A stretch of 64,000 nt of DNA from Coprinellus micaceus (GCA_951394405.1 OX596339.1:3348001-3412000), one strand, 5' to 3'. Positions 25,581 through 37,948 are shown, numbered from the stretch's first letter. A program made the numbers and translations. Notes: a model not told the origin generated them from the sequence alone.

Positions 25581-26904
25581 GAGGGCGAACAGGCGATAAG
25601 TAGGTTCTAGCCTTCACAAGTTCACCTGGAGGTCAAGCTCGAAATTCGTTGAGGGTGGCACGCACTCTGTAGCAGAAGCTCAGTTAAGCAATCTATTCAT
25701 TCTCTTTGGTCTTATGTCATAGAGAACCATTCAGATTCAGGAGATAAAGGCACACTCACCGAAGAGTCTAAGGGGTCTCGCCTCCACTCGTGGCCAACTT
25801 AACAGTGACCGGCCTCCGAGACTCGAGTCTCGGCAGGCGAACAGCTTTTTCAGAAGGAACCTAGGGAATCACTCGCTCGTGTCCAAGCTTTTCGAATGGG
25901 GGCGACGCAAATGTTGTGAGGCCTTGAAGGAGGGAGAGGAGGTTGGGTGGAGGTTGGCCGCAACATGTGTCGAGTCGGTGAACACCTCTGCGCGCACTTA
26001 CCTCACCGCAAAGTCGAGCCTCACGGCGGTCATCTCTTCCGGTCCGCCTAATTAGTGCTAGACCTGACAGGGTCCTGAATCAAAATACTTCCGAAGAACC
26101 TGTTTCAACGATGAATGATTGCGTGAGCGTGTGGGCGCACCAGAGCCAGTGGTGGCGCACCAGGACCCGACCAAGGAAGACCAAGGAAATCTGTGAGTCA
26201 TGCAGATTTCCTGAAAGAAGCAGACGTCCAAGTCACGCGAGTGAGAAGGGTAGTCCACCGTCCGAGAAGTCGAGACGAGGCAAAGGTAAAGAGTGTGCGG
26301 AAGCCACCGCCCTAATTGTTTGGAAGACCAAAGGATCTTCTCCCCGGCAGTTAGTGTGGACGAGTGGAGTATTGTTGGCCTAAAGCGGCGTTAATGGGCC
26401 TGGAGAGGTGAAGGTTCCGTCAGCCCGGAGTGAGGTGAAGTGACCAAAGGGAGCTTACGAGGCGGGATATTCACTGTGGGATATTCACTCTAAAGTTTCT
26501 GGTCAAGTCAATCGCAGAATACGTGGACGGAGGGTCAACGAGTAGTATGATGGTGTAGAGAGTAATGTTCAAGGGTACGCGCGATAGTAGGCAATAGCTG
26601 GTGCAATGGAAAGCGGTGTCGCAGTATGAACACCTAAAGTGAGCTAGTGGAACTATCTGCCCAAAATCCCAGGGTCCGGCGGAAAACATATGAGAAAAGT
26701 ATCCCTAGCAAAGATCCAAGAACCCGAGACAAAGCGAAGCGTCCACAAAAGTCAAAGTCCAAGAGTTCAAACCGTAAGTACGTAGGTCGTAATAAATCGT
26801 CGATGGTTCAGTTAGGTTATGTGGATTGATAGAATGGAGGAGATGAAGGTCTCGAGCGTCTAATTGCCTTGGCATGTCGTCAAACAGGCTGCTAAGGAGC
26901 CCTT
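25581..26904. other. intergenic, no gene seen
   Basis: This is the upstream region of SLATT copy 1 and the 3' flank of the chitin deacetylase gene. Several short frames on both strands overlap without motifs. Nothing further is supported. Confidence 0.4.
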
Positions 26905-28307
26905 TTACCACACGCGGCCTTGACAAGTCCACTCAGCCTGTAAACGACGAAACCAAAAAGGTGCATTCCACGAGTCAGGCATAACGCTAGGCGACAGAAG
27001 ACAGATTCAAGACTCACGTCGCGCTCCTGAGGCTCGTCAACCCACTGGTACGGAGACTCCCCTAGGCAGTCGGCGAGGGTCGTCAGCCTATATCCAGCTG
27101 CTTGAAGGTCGCGGATGACCTCGGGGAGGATCTGGGGCGTGGAGGCAGTGATCTCGTGATTCAGGGTCAGGATGGAAGAGGGCCGGGAGGCGATGAGGCT
27201 GTTGTAGCTGCCCAAACTCTGCGCGCCGGTGGCACCAGCAGAATCTCGCGAGTCGAAATCCCAGTTCGCGAGAGTCTGCCCACGGAGGCCGGCAACTTCC
27301 TGCACGAGCTGGTTATATTCACCGAACGCTGTAGTGAGTTGGTGTAAGATCGCGACACGAGGCTGTTGCACGTGGAGTAACGCACGAGGACGAGTGAAAG
27401 CAGGATAAGCGCCGGTGATCCTGTAAATGGCCTCTACGAGCGGAACAAAGAATGGCACCGATCAGCGCAAGGTCCAACACGAGGCTTCCGAGATGCATAC
27501 CTTCGACAAGCCAGAACTGAACGTGCACTACAGTGGGGATGTTTAGCGCTCAGTGAGTGAGGTGGACCGACAGATTGTACATACGCTGGTGCTGATTCAG
27601 AGTGTTCAGATGGAGGTGATTCCAGGTATGCGAAGCGACCTGGTGTCCAGCGTCATAAGCATACTTGACACGGGCCGCCATGTCCTCGTTGTAGATGCAT
27701 CCCCCTTGAAACGCAGCAAGGTCAGCGCCCACCCTACGCTCGCTATACACCAGTAATTGGATTCACTTACAATTATCACCATCTGTAACCACAATGAGGC
27801 AGGACGGAGCGCAATGAGTATGATAGCCATCGACCAGCGATACGAGAATAGACCGTACTGAAGAAGAAAGTGCCGTTTGCACCTGCAGAGGTGAGGGCGT
27901 CACTGATTTCGTTACTGGCAGCGCAAAAAGGGATGTCGTAAGTATGTGTATATTTAGCCCGTTGTTTAGGCGCGTGTTTCGTTATCGAAACTCAATCGAG
28001 CGCATTCGACTCGGAAACCGCGTAGGCACAGGGTGAAAGATGGAAGGATAAGGAAAGGACTCACAGCCATCTGAATGGACCGTCATCCTACACAAGTAGT
28101 TAGTTCGAGGCTAAGAGAATGGTAGCCAGGTAGTTTGACACGACTCACAAAGGTCAAGGCGACAGTGCCGGGGACCGTGCAGTGCGTGATGACATCCCCA
28201 GGGGCCCTCTTCCCGAACCCAGTACCCAGCCCGAAATGCAACACTGCGGCGGAGGCGTAACTGGCGACCAAGGTGAAGGCCAGGAGCACCGAAGAGTGGG
28301 AGAACAT
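26905..28307 (-). CDS. secreted polysaccharide (chitin) deacetylase, CE4 family
   Basis: CE4 enzymes remove N-acetyl groups from chitin in the wall, giving chitosan. The protein starts with a signal peptide (MFSHSSVLLAFTLVASYASA). After splicing, the NodB motifs are all present: TFDDGPF (catalytic Asp and first metal-site Asp), SHTWNHLHL (metal-binding His pair), RPPFGEYNQ (substrate groove), WDFDSRDS and ILTLNHEI (the LxxxH-type motif). The CDS is split by about eight short introns and ends in DAEWTCQGRVW at 26905. Length, about 250 residues, fits a single-domain secreted CE4 enzyme without chitin-binding modules or a visible GPI tail. No catalytic residue appears to be missing. Family-level assignment is firm; chitin as substrate is inferred from fungal relatives. 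Confidence 0.92.
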
Positions 28308-29559
28308 GATAGCTTTCGTTCAAGTAAACGTTCGTTAAAAGCGTTAGATAGACTTCAGTGAATCAATCCAGATGGGCCTGAGGAGGGAGCACGACAACGA
28401 GGGAGGTCGTGAGGGAGGGCTAGGGGGCGGATAGCCAAGGGAGGGCGTGAAAAGGGAAAGGGGTGGCCAGCGGGAAAAATGGTGAGATGACCTGAATATA
28501 AAGCCCACAACGCCACCAAGATAATTTCCTATATATCCCCTGTCAGGCAAGCTTTGCCGAGAGATAAGTGGGTGTGCAGGGTCGGAAGCGTGGTAAGTAG
28601 TTTTGACAGGCGCTTGTTCGTTTTCGGGCGGTGATTTGGCCCAGCCTCGTTTCGCTTCGCGTGCCGCAAACGAGTCGAAACCAAGTGCACAGCAACTTGG
28701 TCCAGTAAGGCCATGGTGCTTCTTTGAAAGGAGGTTTAACAGCCTCGTCCGAGCGCGTACACTCGGGTTTCCCGGCTCGGAATGGATGTGGTCGAGCCAG
28801 CTGGATGAGCGATAAGGGCGGGAGGCGACCGGCCTTGTTATCGGGGTTAGTATCCTGAAGGGTGGGTGCGCCTCGAGGCGGGACATGATGCGCGCTCAAG
28901 GATCGCCCAACAGTTCTGGAACCTGGACTTGGCCATGTTCCGACCAAGCCGAGCTGCTGGCTTTGACCAGCTGACCCCCAGAGGACCTATAATTAACGGA
29001 TAGTGACTAAGTCCTATGTATAGCCCGCAGAGCTACGTTTACCTGACCCTTGAATTCAATGTGCCTCCCGCCGTCAAAGGCTTGAGTGCCTCGATGGACA
29101 GCACGCTTGATGTGGGCGCCGCTGACGTACGGCAGGGTTCCAATTCACCGGCTCTGATTCGCCTTTGTGTGAGGTCTTTCAGCGCTGTTCTCAGGTGGAA
29201 ATAGTAGCCCACCGACCTTTTTCCCCCTGTCCAAGCCATCTTGGCTCTTGATTTGTGGGCGAGCGTTGTCGATGAACCTCGAGGGAACGGCGTCAGTTTA
29301 TATTCCTCGAGGTTTTGCCTGGCTTCCATCGTGAGGCGGTCGCCGCAGACGGGTTTGATTACCCGCTCATATCAGATAATTGGGCGGGAAGAATTAAACG
29401 AGTTGTAAACGAGGCCGTCAAATGGCTTACTTGGGGGCCAACTTCTCGTTCTTCTTGGCGTCTCTGGGTCGTGTGCGGGCATAGGGTCAACATACGTGAT
29501 ATTCAGAGCGGCTAGTTCGTTCGTAACACGGTCCCATTCGGTGACCCTACTACGTACCC
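28308..29559. other. intergenic, no gene seen
   Basis: This holds the promoter of the chitin deacetylase gene and the 3' flank of GST copy 1. A minus-strand frame of 180 codons at 28344-28886 is rich in Pro/Ser/Arg, overlaps two other frames and has no motif, so it is not called. A TATATAGGAAAT-like sequence on the minus strand lies near 28525-28540. Confidence 0.4.
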
Positions 29560-30426
29560 TCAGGCGGAGGCCTTGAATTCCTGAATCTTCTTCCAGGAAG
29601 GTCGGCTTGTCATGTCGTTGATCCACCTACAGGGACGTTAGACCATTCTGACCAAGTGCGTCCCCGAACAAACCTTACCTCTTGACATTAGGCCTACTCT
29701 CAATGACATCGACTCCAGCAGCCTTAAGCAATACTCCATAGGGAACGTGGAAGAGATCGGCCAAGGTGATGCTCTATAGTCAATGAATGAGCGTCGAGTT
29801 CACGGGCAGTGGAAGGATATATTACCTCCCCGGTAAGGTACTTCTGCTTGCCCAGAATCTGATCGTAAACGTCAAGTTTATTCGCAAGGTTGGTGCTAAG
29901 CTCGTCAATCTTTTCCTTGCTCGACTGCATGCCCATCATCCTGAAGTCGAGTGAGTCGAACAGCTCAAGTCGCTATGTAGACAAGGACACGCAAAAGATG
30001 CTTACGGCCCGAAAACCCCTTCAAAGACGGCGGGTCCGGCATACGCATCGAAGTTGCTGGTCTCAACAGAGGCAGTTTGCTCGAAGAGAGCCCTGGACCT
30101 CACGTCCTTGATGGGAACGAGCTCGGGGGTACCCTGGTCAGCGTACTTCTCAGCGATGTACCGAGCGATCGCTCGAGACTCGTAGAGACTGAAGCCATCC
30201 TCTTCCTACAAATCCTTAGTTTTGTGAAAGCGCATACAATTGAAGACCCACGCACGATTAAGGGGACCTGTCCGAACGGCTGCTTTGCGAGGAACTCTTG
30301 GGTGTGAGACTCGCCTTTCATCAGGTCAATTGAGACGAATTCGAAAGGAACATCCTTTTCGAACAGAGCAAAGAGCACACGCTGGGTGCAGGTAGACGTA
30401 CGCGATCCGTACAATTTCAAGACCAT
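29560..30426 (-). CDS. glutathione S-transferase, phi-like (copy 1)
   Basis: Cytosolic GSTs conjugate glutathione to electrophiles. The thioredoxin-like N-terminal domain reads MVLKLYGSRTSTCTQRVLFA, with the Ser/Cys active-site region STCTQRV. KQPFGQVP, the cis-Pro glutathione-binding turn, follows, and ESRAIARYI is the next conserved glutathione site. The all-helical C-terminal domain includes NKLDVYDQILGKQKYLTGE and SITLADLFHVPYG, the N-capping region of the family. It ends WINDMTSRPSWKKIQEF. Start 30426 is chosen at MVLKLYG because the longer frame adds residues foreign to the family. A TATATAA box lies about 90 bp upstream. Introns fall at the same places as in copies 2 and 3. Confidence 0.93.
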
Positions 30427-30510
30427 CGCAAAAAGATTTAGTAGATGGTGGGCAAGGAAGAGAGATCGTTGGAGGATTGTGAGACATGGTGTGGGGCGCG
30501 TCACTCAGCC

Positions 30511-30519
30511 TTATATACC
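30511..30519 (-). promoter_or_regulatory. TATA box of GST copy 1
   Basis: GGTATATAA reads on the minus strand about 85-93 bp before the start codon at 30426. The other two GST genes carry the same element at nearly the same distance. Confidence 0.55.
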
Positions 30520-31014
30520 TGCTCCAACGCACTATACGTCCCAGGAAGCGCGATTCAGCATGGGAGAGGTGCGTTGGGGGCCCAATCCCAGTACATGAGA
30601 GTAACTGGCAAGGAAGCGGCGGAGTTGCAACCGCGCCCGCGGCTTTGTTGACGCGTTATTTGTTCCAGCCAAAGAAGCGATGGTCACGAGGTTCGACGCG
30701 TCGCGTAAAAGAACCCCTATTTCAGGACATGACAGACCCGTAGCACAGGGAAGCAGCTTCTGGCTGTTCGTAGTCGAAGGGATGGCAAGAAATATGGCAA
30801 GAAATAACACTCTTTGGTATCAGGTAATGCAAAAGGAGTACCTTGAATGGAATTGGCCGTGCTTTCAGGATGAGAAAACTGAGAGGTGCACAGGCAACGA
30901 CGAACACCATCTATGCTTCCTCACCTACAGACATCATCGGAATTCCAGTTCCGTTGCTGGGTTATTTGTACATCGAGTCAAAACGCTACCAATGAATTAC
31001 GTTCGTTTCCCTGT

Positions 31015-31840
31015 TCAACCGTCATATGCCTGGATGCCATTCTTGTTGATGGTCCAGGACTGTCTCTCGACGAGGCTCTTGTACCACTTGGCAACATTTG
31101 GCCGCGAGTCGATGAGATCGCCAGCACCCGCGAGGTAGAGGCGAGTAGCGAAGGGAATATGCGAGAGGTCTGCTAGCGATACGTTCTAACAGGGGGGTAA
31201 GCTTGTCAACTACGGTGCAAGATGGAGTACGTACCTGGCCCGTAAGGTAGGGTTGGTTGGCCAACAGCTTCTCATATACATCCAGCTTCGCGCCGAGCTG
31301 CTCGGATGCAGCTTTGACGACGTCTTCGTTAGGGATCTGGCCCACTCGTCTGTAAAACGCGGCATCTTCGTTAGCCGCCCGTGCATCTGACTCTGGCGTC
31401 GGTCATGGCTCACGGCTTGAACACCTTCTCAAACACAATCTGTTTGGCGAACGGCTCAAAGTTTGCGTATTCGTTTGATGCTGCCTGCTCGAAGAGAGCC
31501 CATGCCTGCACATCCGTAGGGGAAGGCACCAGAGGGGTTCCCTGATCAGGATACTTTAGGGCGATGTAGCGTGCGATCGCCCGGGATTCGTAAAGGATGA
31601 AGCCGTCGTCGTCCTGGAAGGACATTCAGCCTTATGAGTGCATCTCGGGTAAAGCAGAAGGATACTCACGATATAGGGCACCTGTCCGAAGGGCTGTTTC
31701 TCGAGATACCCTTCCGCCTTCTGCTCCTTCTTGCCCAAGTCGACGGAATGGAATTCGAAGGGAACCTTCTTCTCGTGCAAAACTTGGGCCACGCGCAAGG
31801 ACGCGGTCGAGAGAGGGGCGGCGTAGAGTTGGAGGACCAT
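31015..31840 (-). CDS. glutathione S-transferase, phi-like (copy 2)
   Basis: It starts MVLQLYAAPLSTASLRVAQV, so the active-site loop is STASLRV rather than the STCTQRV of copies 1 and 3: the Ser is kept and the Cys is not. KQPFGQVPYI and ESRAIARYIALKYPDQGTP follow in the glutathione-binding domain. The C-terminal domain has KLDVYEKLLANQPYLTGQ and NVSLADLSHIPFATRLYL. The end reads WYKSLVERQSWTINKNG at 31015-31080. It lies about 590 bp upstream of copy 1 on the same strand, which suggests local duplication. Four exons join in phase. Enzymatic activity is likely; the substrate is unknown. Confidence 0.93.
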
Positions 31841-31923
31841 GATGACTTTCGATTGGGATCACTGGCCGGGAAGGTGGAAGTTGGGAGGGTGCTGTGTACT
31901 GTGGCAGTGAGTTGGGTAAATCC

Positions 31924-31932
31924 TTTATATAC
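31924..31932 (-). promoter_or_regulatory. TATA box of GST copy 2
   Basis: GGTATATAAA reads on the minus strand about 85-92 bp before the start codon at 31840, matching the layout of the other two GST genes. Confidence 0.55.
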
Positions 31933-32999
31933 CGCTCAAGGAAACGAAAATGGACAGCATCGAGGTGATGCACCCGACACTTCGCCAGAATCGCGTCAGG
32001 CATCGTCTCCGCCAAGTTACATTGCAAACCTAGACGAACGGTGGACGGACGGAGGTCTTTCCGATGACACAATCGAGTATTCATTTGTGAACGCTATTGT
32101 ACCATTTCAGGGTGAGATGCGTACCCCATGACCGCGAGTCGTAAGCCTTCCGCCTTCCACACCCATGGCGGGCTCCGATGTCGAATCGGTATCCGAGTTC
32201 CATATTCGCCACTCCCGGACATGATTAGCGGACGTCTCCGCATGTTGCGACATAGCAGACTCTTCCCCCGCCTCCGAGTCATTGAGGGTCATCAACGCGT
32301 CGAAAAGCTCTCCTTCCCCTCGCACACCTCTCCTCGATACCTTGCACCTTATCAAGCAAAGCTTCGGCGAGTCGAGAATCTAGCACTCAGAGTGGTGAAG
32401 AGTGAGAGGAGACGGTCGGATCAAATGTTGCACATCGTGGCTCGCGCCGCCCTTCAGTTCTTAAGAGAGCCCCGGGACGACGAAGATCGTGAAGAAGGAT
32501 GAACGTCGACGTCGTTGATAACGACGAGGACGATGAGGAGCGGTGTCTATAAAATTCCCAGGGTGGGGGTTTGTTTAATGTCTGGAGCGTGCGAATGGTG
32601 ATTCAATCTCCGCCTGCCCCTCTGTTGATCACACACCACGACGTCGCGCCCTCGTTGCCGACGCGTTCGACGTTCTCCTCGACCTCTCCGCCGCCGTGTG
32701 CCACCCTAGGGTCGTGTCAAAGCAACCGACGACTCCTTAGGTCAAGTTTGCAGGAGAAACTTGGTCGTTGGACAACGATACACCCACTACAACCACCCGA
32801 CCCCATTTACAACGGCCCACAGACCACGAACTCGCGCTAGGCAGCGAGAAAGTCAAGGATCTCGACCCCCAGGACCGCGGGCACAAAGATTAGAAGCTTA
32901 GACAGCACCTTCTCTGGACGATTCACGCTACCCGCGAACGACCCAGCGCGACGGTGCTGACAGTCTCCCTCCCCGGACTCAACACCACAAGTAGCGTCT
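31933..32999. other. divergent region between GST copy 2 and DSN1; possible unresolved coding
   Basis: Both genes are transcribed away from this stretch. Several segments read like coding sequence without forming a clean model: on the minus strand FDALMTLNDSEAGEESAMSQ at about 32200-32310, and on the plus strand ALVADAFDVLLDLSAAVCHP near 32650-32710 and FAGETWSLDNDTPTTTTRP near 32745-32800. I could not join them by phase-consistent introns, so no gene is called. They may be chance, a remnant, or a short gene. Confidence 0.35.
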
Positions 33000-35560
33000 A
33001 TGCTCGCGGCCAAAAACCAGAATTTTCAACCTCTGAGCATGGATACCTCGATGAATCCCCTCATGGCAGCAGCAGCTGCCAAGAGGGCGAAGAAAGACGT
33101 GAGTTGGTGCGCCTCGTAGGACAAGATGACAATCTAACTGTACATTGTTCCTTGAAGAAGGCTAACGCGGCGAAACGCAAACGTATGTCCCCGCAGAATG
33201 AACAGAATTCTATCTTCAACCACGATGCTGACATTTGGATATAGTTCTCCCAACCGAAGACGCACCAGGCGGCCTTCTAATCGTACATACTCCCGAACTA
33301 GGAGACTCCTTCACGAGCCAACGCCCAACCTCTTCTCAACCACAGCTCTCTCAAAGCAAACCCCCTTCCAAGAAGTTCCGAGCCGATTCCCAACCCCCCG
33401 CAGGCTCGTCACGATCAACCAAACCACCCTCACAGTCCCAGTCTCTCCGAAACATCCCACGGAAACCCTCAACATCCTCGCGATTATTGGACGACGAACA
33501 GGCAGGATCACACTCTGACGCAGAAGTGGAGCGAGATGTGCGTGCAATGGAAGACGAGGCAGACCGCTTAAGGCGACAGAGTCGGGCAAGAACACTCCTC
33601 GACCAGTCGTTACTACCCTCGGCGTACAACAGCAGTCAAAGCGACAACAGCATATTCAACTTCCCGCCCCCCTCCACCTCCAAACCTCCAAACGCGTCCA
33701 AATCTACGGGTTCGAGTAAGAGTCGGAACAAACTCACGATAACAGCCATGGACGTCGACACGCAGGTCCCCGTACCGCAAAACGAAACGCCACAGCAACA
33801 ACGGAACAAACGTTTGCGCGAGGGGGCTATGGCTGCGATCCGGGAGGACCAGGAGGAAGAGGACCGGGGGCGGGACTCGGGGCGAGAAGGAGGTCGGCAA
33901 AGGTCAGGGTCACGCCATCGGCGCGCGAGCTCGTTGTCGCGGGGGAAGCGGATAAGTACGTCGTATCAACAAACGGGGGTCATCAGTACGTGGTTTTGCT
34001 ATCATAGATTTATCAAGGGCAACTAACGGATTTCTGCAGCTCAACCACACAATACGGTGTCAGAAGCGAGTTTTTACAAGCATATCGATGCAGACCTCCC
34101 AGAAGTCGAACGGATACGACAGTTGCTCATCTGGTGTGCCATGCGTGCAGCCTCGACATATAGCAAGCCTCCCACGAACCCTCTGTCCTCTTCGAGTTCC
34201 AACCCGGCTTCATCATCAACGAAACCCCCACCAGAGCCACTTCCTCCACTCTCAGCGAAAGCCCAAGCGGCCTTGAAGAAGTCACAGGATCAGTTCGTCA
34301 AGATGCTCGCGGAGAAGCAGATCGACCTGAGCGTGCAGGGGTCGGCGATGGTCGTTCAGCCGGGGGACTTGAAGGAGAACGAACAGAACGTGCGGAACCG
34401 GCACTTGGAGGGGACCTACTCCGCGGACATCCAACGGTGCGCACCGTCTTTGCCCCCTCGTGAAGCACTACTGACACGAATATAGAGCCCAAACGGAAGA
34501 GGAGTCGTGGAAGAAAGCGTCGTACGAATACGACGCGTACTCGAAGAAACTCCAAGCCTCGCTCGAGAAACGGAAAAAGGCCCTGGAAGCGCTGAAAGGA
34601 CCCCGACCGCCACCCACGCTTCCCCGCAAGTCGAAGGGCAAGGGCAAGGCACGGGCAAGCACCGGGGGCGATGTGGACATGGACGACGACGAGATGGACG
34701 AGCTAACGAAGGAGGAAGAGGAAGCGGCCGACAAAGCGACCGATGCCTGGCTAAGTATCTTCCCCCAACCGCACGAGCTCCCACCAGACTTCCAACGCGG
34801 CGCGGACCTCGCACGGTCCATCCTCCTGCGCTCTGTGCGCCGCCCACCGTCCAACGCACGGCGGAAATCTCATCATCGTGCTTCCCTGTCTTCAATGCCC
34901 AGCGAACCCTCAACCGACGTCGAACAATCCCTCCTCTCAGCACTCCCCACGCTCCAATTCAAACTCGATCTCTTACACACGCACCTCAACGCCGCACGGG
35001 CGACGACAGCCGTATGCGAGCGGCTCCTGGACGAGCGGTACCGGGTGCTCAACCGGGTGCTCGATTCGCGGATGCGCAGCGTGTCGCTACCCCCAGGCGC
35101 CGATGGGCCGTCGGCAGGAGGTGCAAGCGCGACGAAGTCGAGCGTGCTCACGCGATACATCACACCCCGGGCCCAGTCTCCCTCTTCATCCCATGCACGA
35201 GCGTTATATCCCTCGTCCAGTATCACCGCCATTCCAGGACGACCGCATTCCGTACCACCACCTCCCCCACCGTCAACCTCCCACCTCCCAGACCCACACA
35301 CGCTACTACGTGCGCTTACGCGTGTGGACGCGGCTCGGGCTCCAGCCCAAATCAGCGACGCGGTGCGGAGAGCGGCGAGGGAGGTGCAGCGGGCAGAGGA
35401 AAGCGGGATTGGGCCTATCGCCGGGGAGCGAAGGGTAACGCTGCTTCCTGGCATGGCGTCCGGTGTCAATGTGCCTGCAACGCCGAGAAAAGGCAACCTC
35501 GCCGTTCCTGGTACGCCTGGTCGACGGACACCGGGTCGTGAACGAACGCCCGCACGGTGA
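33000..35560 (+). CDS. DSN1: kinetochore protein Dsn1/Mis13 (Mis12 complex)
   Basis: Dsn1/Mis13 is a subunit of the Mis12 (MIND) complex that links centromeric chromatin to the Ndc80 complex. The central Mis13 motif is visible across an intron: SRGKRISTSYQQTGVI, then TVSEASFYKHIDADLPEVER and IRQLLIWCAMRAAS. Before it lies a long disordered Ser/Pro/Gln-rich arm. After it come Ala/Lys-rich coiled segments (AQTEEESWKKASYEYDAYSK; FQRGADLARSIL; LPTLQFKLDLLHTHL) as expected for the heterotetramer stalk. The first exons are short (MLAAKNQNFQPLSMD; KANAAKRK). The C-terminus is Pro/Arg-rich (TPGRRTPGRERTPAR). The start at 33000 gives an in-frame chain through three early introns. Roughly 780 residues, longer than yeast Dsn1 mainly through the disordered arms. 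Confidence 0.88.
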
Positions 35561-35845
35561 CCCGATTTATTGTTCTCGACTTCTGTATCTTCCCTTTCTT
35601 CTTGGTTTGTACCGTGCTTTCAATTTCACAGCCACTGCTTTCTGAACATGCTCTCGACGATCTGGTGTATGAATGCAATGTAACATGTTATACAATGAGG
35701 TGACACGATTCCCATTAATGATTATATAGGCCTAGGATCTACTACCGGTGTAATGGAGCTTCGGAGTAAGCCCCTCCCCATCCCTCCAATCTAGACACGA
35801 AGAAAAGGACTAGCAAGAACCCGGCTATAATCTTGCCCGCTCGAG

Positions 35846-36667
35846 TCAAGCAGTGCTAGAGACACCATCCTTGACAGCGTTCCAGGAAGGGCGGTTGGTG
35901 AGGTCGTTGAACCACCTCTTGACATTGGGTCTGGCCTGCATGACGTCGGTACCAGCGGCGCTCAAGAGGACCCCATATGGAACGTGGAAGAGGTCGGCGA
36001 GAGTGATATTCTGCGAGCAGTGAGTAACGCTAACGCACGAATGTGTGCCTGTGCAAAACTTACATCGCCCGCAAGGTATTTCTGCTTGCCGAGAATCTTG
36101 TCGTAGACGGCGAGCTTGTTGGAAAGGGTGGTGACGAGGTCTTTGAAGACCACCTCGTCCGATTTCCCGCCCATCATCCTGTCAGATAAGGGGTTGAGCG
36201 GGTGAGAGATGCCACAGCTGGAGAGCACACGCACGGTTTAAAGATCATCTCAAAGACCGCCTTGGATGCGAACATGTCGAAGTCGGAAGTCTCGATGGAG
36301 GCGGCCTGTTCGAACATGGCGCGAGACCTGAGATCCTTGGTGGGGAGGAGGTTGGGAGTGCCCTGGTTGCCGTACTTCTCAGCGACGTAGCGACAAATGG
36401 CGCGCGACTCGTAGAGGATGAAGCCGTCATCGTCCTGGAGGTTGTTCCAGTGAGCACACAAATATCCACCAAAGGCGGGCAACGGAATATACTCACAATG
36501 TAGGGAACCTGACCGAAAGGCTGCTTGGCGAGGTACTCGGGAGTCTTGGACTCGCCTTTGAAAAGGTCGACCATGACGAACTCGAAGGGAACCTTCTTTT
36601 CGATGAGAGCGAGCCCGACACGCTGGGTGCAGGTGGACTTGGGCCATCCGTAGAGCTTGAGAACCAT
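35846..36667 (-). CDS. glutathione S-transferase, phi-like (copy 3)
   Basis: It starts MVLKLYGWPKSTCTQRVGLA with the active-site loop STCTQRV. KQPFGQVPYI and ESRAICRYVAEKYGNQGTP complete the glutathione-binding domain. The helical domain contains NKLAVYDKILGKQKYLAGD and NITLADLFHVPYGVLLSAAG, and ends WFNDLTNRPSWNAVKDG. It is closer to copy 1 than to copy 2 (KQKYL, LFHVPYGVLL). It lies across DSN1 from the other two, on the same strand as them. Intron positions match copy 1. It is a probable cytosolic detoxification enzyme; the substrate is unknown. Confidence 0.94.
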
Positions 36668-36747
36668 GGTTAACTGAGACGCTGGGCGAAGCGATGGTGT
36701 AGAAAGGGAAGAAAGGTATGTTGGGGGAAGTCAAGATGGAGTGGGCT

Positions 36748-36757
36748 GTTATATACC
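36748..36757 (-). promoter_or_regulatory. TATA box of GST copy 3
   Basis: GGTATATAAC reads on the minus strand about 82-90 bp before the start codon at 36667. All three GST genes keep this spacing. Confidence 0.5.
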
Positions 36758-37948
36758 CCCAGGCTAGCGGGCGGCAAACATGAACAAAACCCATGGGGGC
36801 TCGATCTCATGAGTGTATTCCTTTTGTGGAGGACTGAGGTGGGCGTGCCGTAGCTAAATAGGGGCGTTGATCGAGCACTCGCGGCACGCACTCCAATTAA
36901 GCGCCCAACTTTGCTCGGAGGCGCCCGTGTCGCGGTGTTTGCCATCAATGCTTTCGTCATACACTGGTTCTGTAATAATTCCAAGCAGGTCGCGCCTCTT
37001 TTGACCCCAACCTTATCCTCGAGACGCTCGGTATCACCCTCCATGTCCCTCCAACGGGTACACTGTAACACAGGTCTGGGGTGAGGTGTTTGAAGAGGGC
37101 TCAACCTCGGTCGACTCGGAGGGGTTGTGAATTTGGAGCGACTGACGACATTAACTCTGTCCGTTCAGATCGAGAACGCCACTGCAGTCGTCGTCCCGTT
37201 CCCGAGGAGGACCGAAGAGAAACTCGATACCTTCTGACGTGAGCGATCCACTCCCGAGGCCTCCCACAGGCCTGACGCTCACTTACATTGAATTTGACTC
37301 CATATAGTGAAACGCATTCAAAACCAATTCAAACCTCGAGCCCACCATGTCCTGGTACGTGTCACTTCGACGTTCCCTTGAAGCGAACTGGGACTGTTAT
37401 CGATCACACCCTCAGACTTTGTGCTGACTCCGACTGCAAATCAATTCATATGGCCTCCAGCTTTCATTCATGTCCGCGACCTCGGAAGTAAAAATCTCCT
37501 GAACTAGCACCGAACAGGCAACTGCGGCACGAGCCTGTCCTCGTGGTGAGGTAATTTCATGAAAAGTGCGGGAATTGTAAGGAATATAAAACGTCGAACC
37601 GTGGCCACAACACCGATACGGCATGCCATTCCTTTGACCATTATCTGGACGTGTAGGACGCCGTCCCCATCCTCTCCCGTCTCTCACTCTATCTCTCCTC
37701 CTTCGCACAACCTTTCGCAGAGGTTCGTTTCCCTATTCGCTTCCCGAAACCGGAGGTGGTTTCGCGACGCGTCTATCACGTTGGTGTGTGCCTCGATTTA
37801 CCACCTTGTCCATTGCCTTCTTTCTGATGTTTCCAAGAGAGATAGGGAGTATTAGAGGCCCTCCTGGAGGAGCTCGCAGAGACCTACTGCAGTCTTGAAG
37901 CCTCTAGTTCCAGCTCAAGGCCCCCACCAAGCCGCTATCAGAGTCATC
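36758..37948. other. divergent intergenic region (GST copy 3 / SLATT copy 2)
   Basis: No exon chain is supported. The stretch 37660-37730 is pyrimidine-rich (CATCCTCTCCCGTCTCTCACTC), fitting a leader or core promoter of SLATT copy 2. The rest shows only short unmotivated frames. Confidence 0.4.

Noticed and set aside
28344..28886. Minus-strand frame of 180 codons upstream of the chitin deacetylase gene
   Set aside because: Overlaps two other frames of similar length and shows no motif; composition is that of a GC-rich promoter region.
34507..35541. Long plus-strand frame of 344 codons inside DSN1
   Set aside because: It is an alternative frame over the DSN1 exons; the true frame continues the Mis13 motifs through phase-consistent introns.
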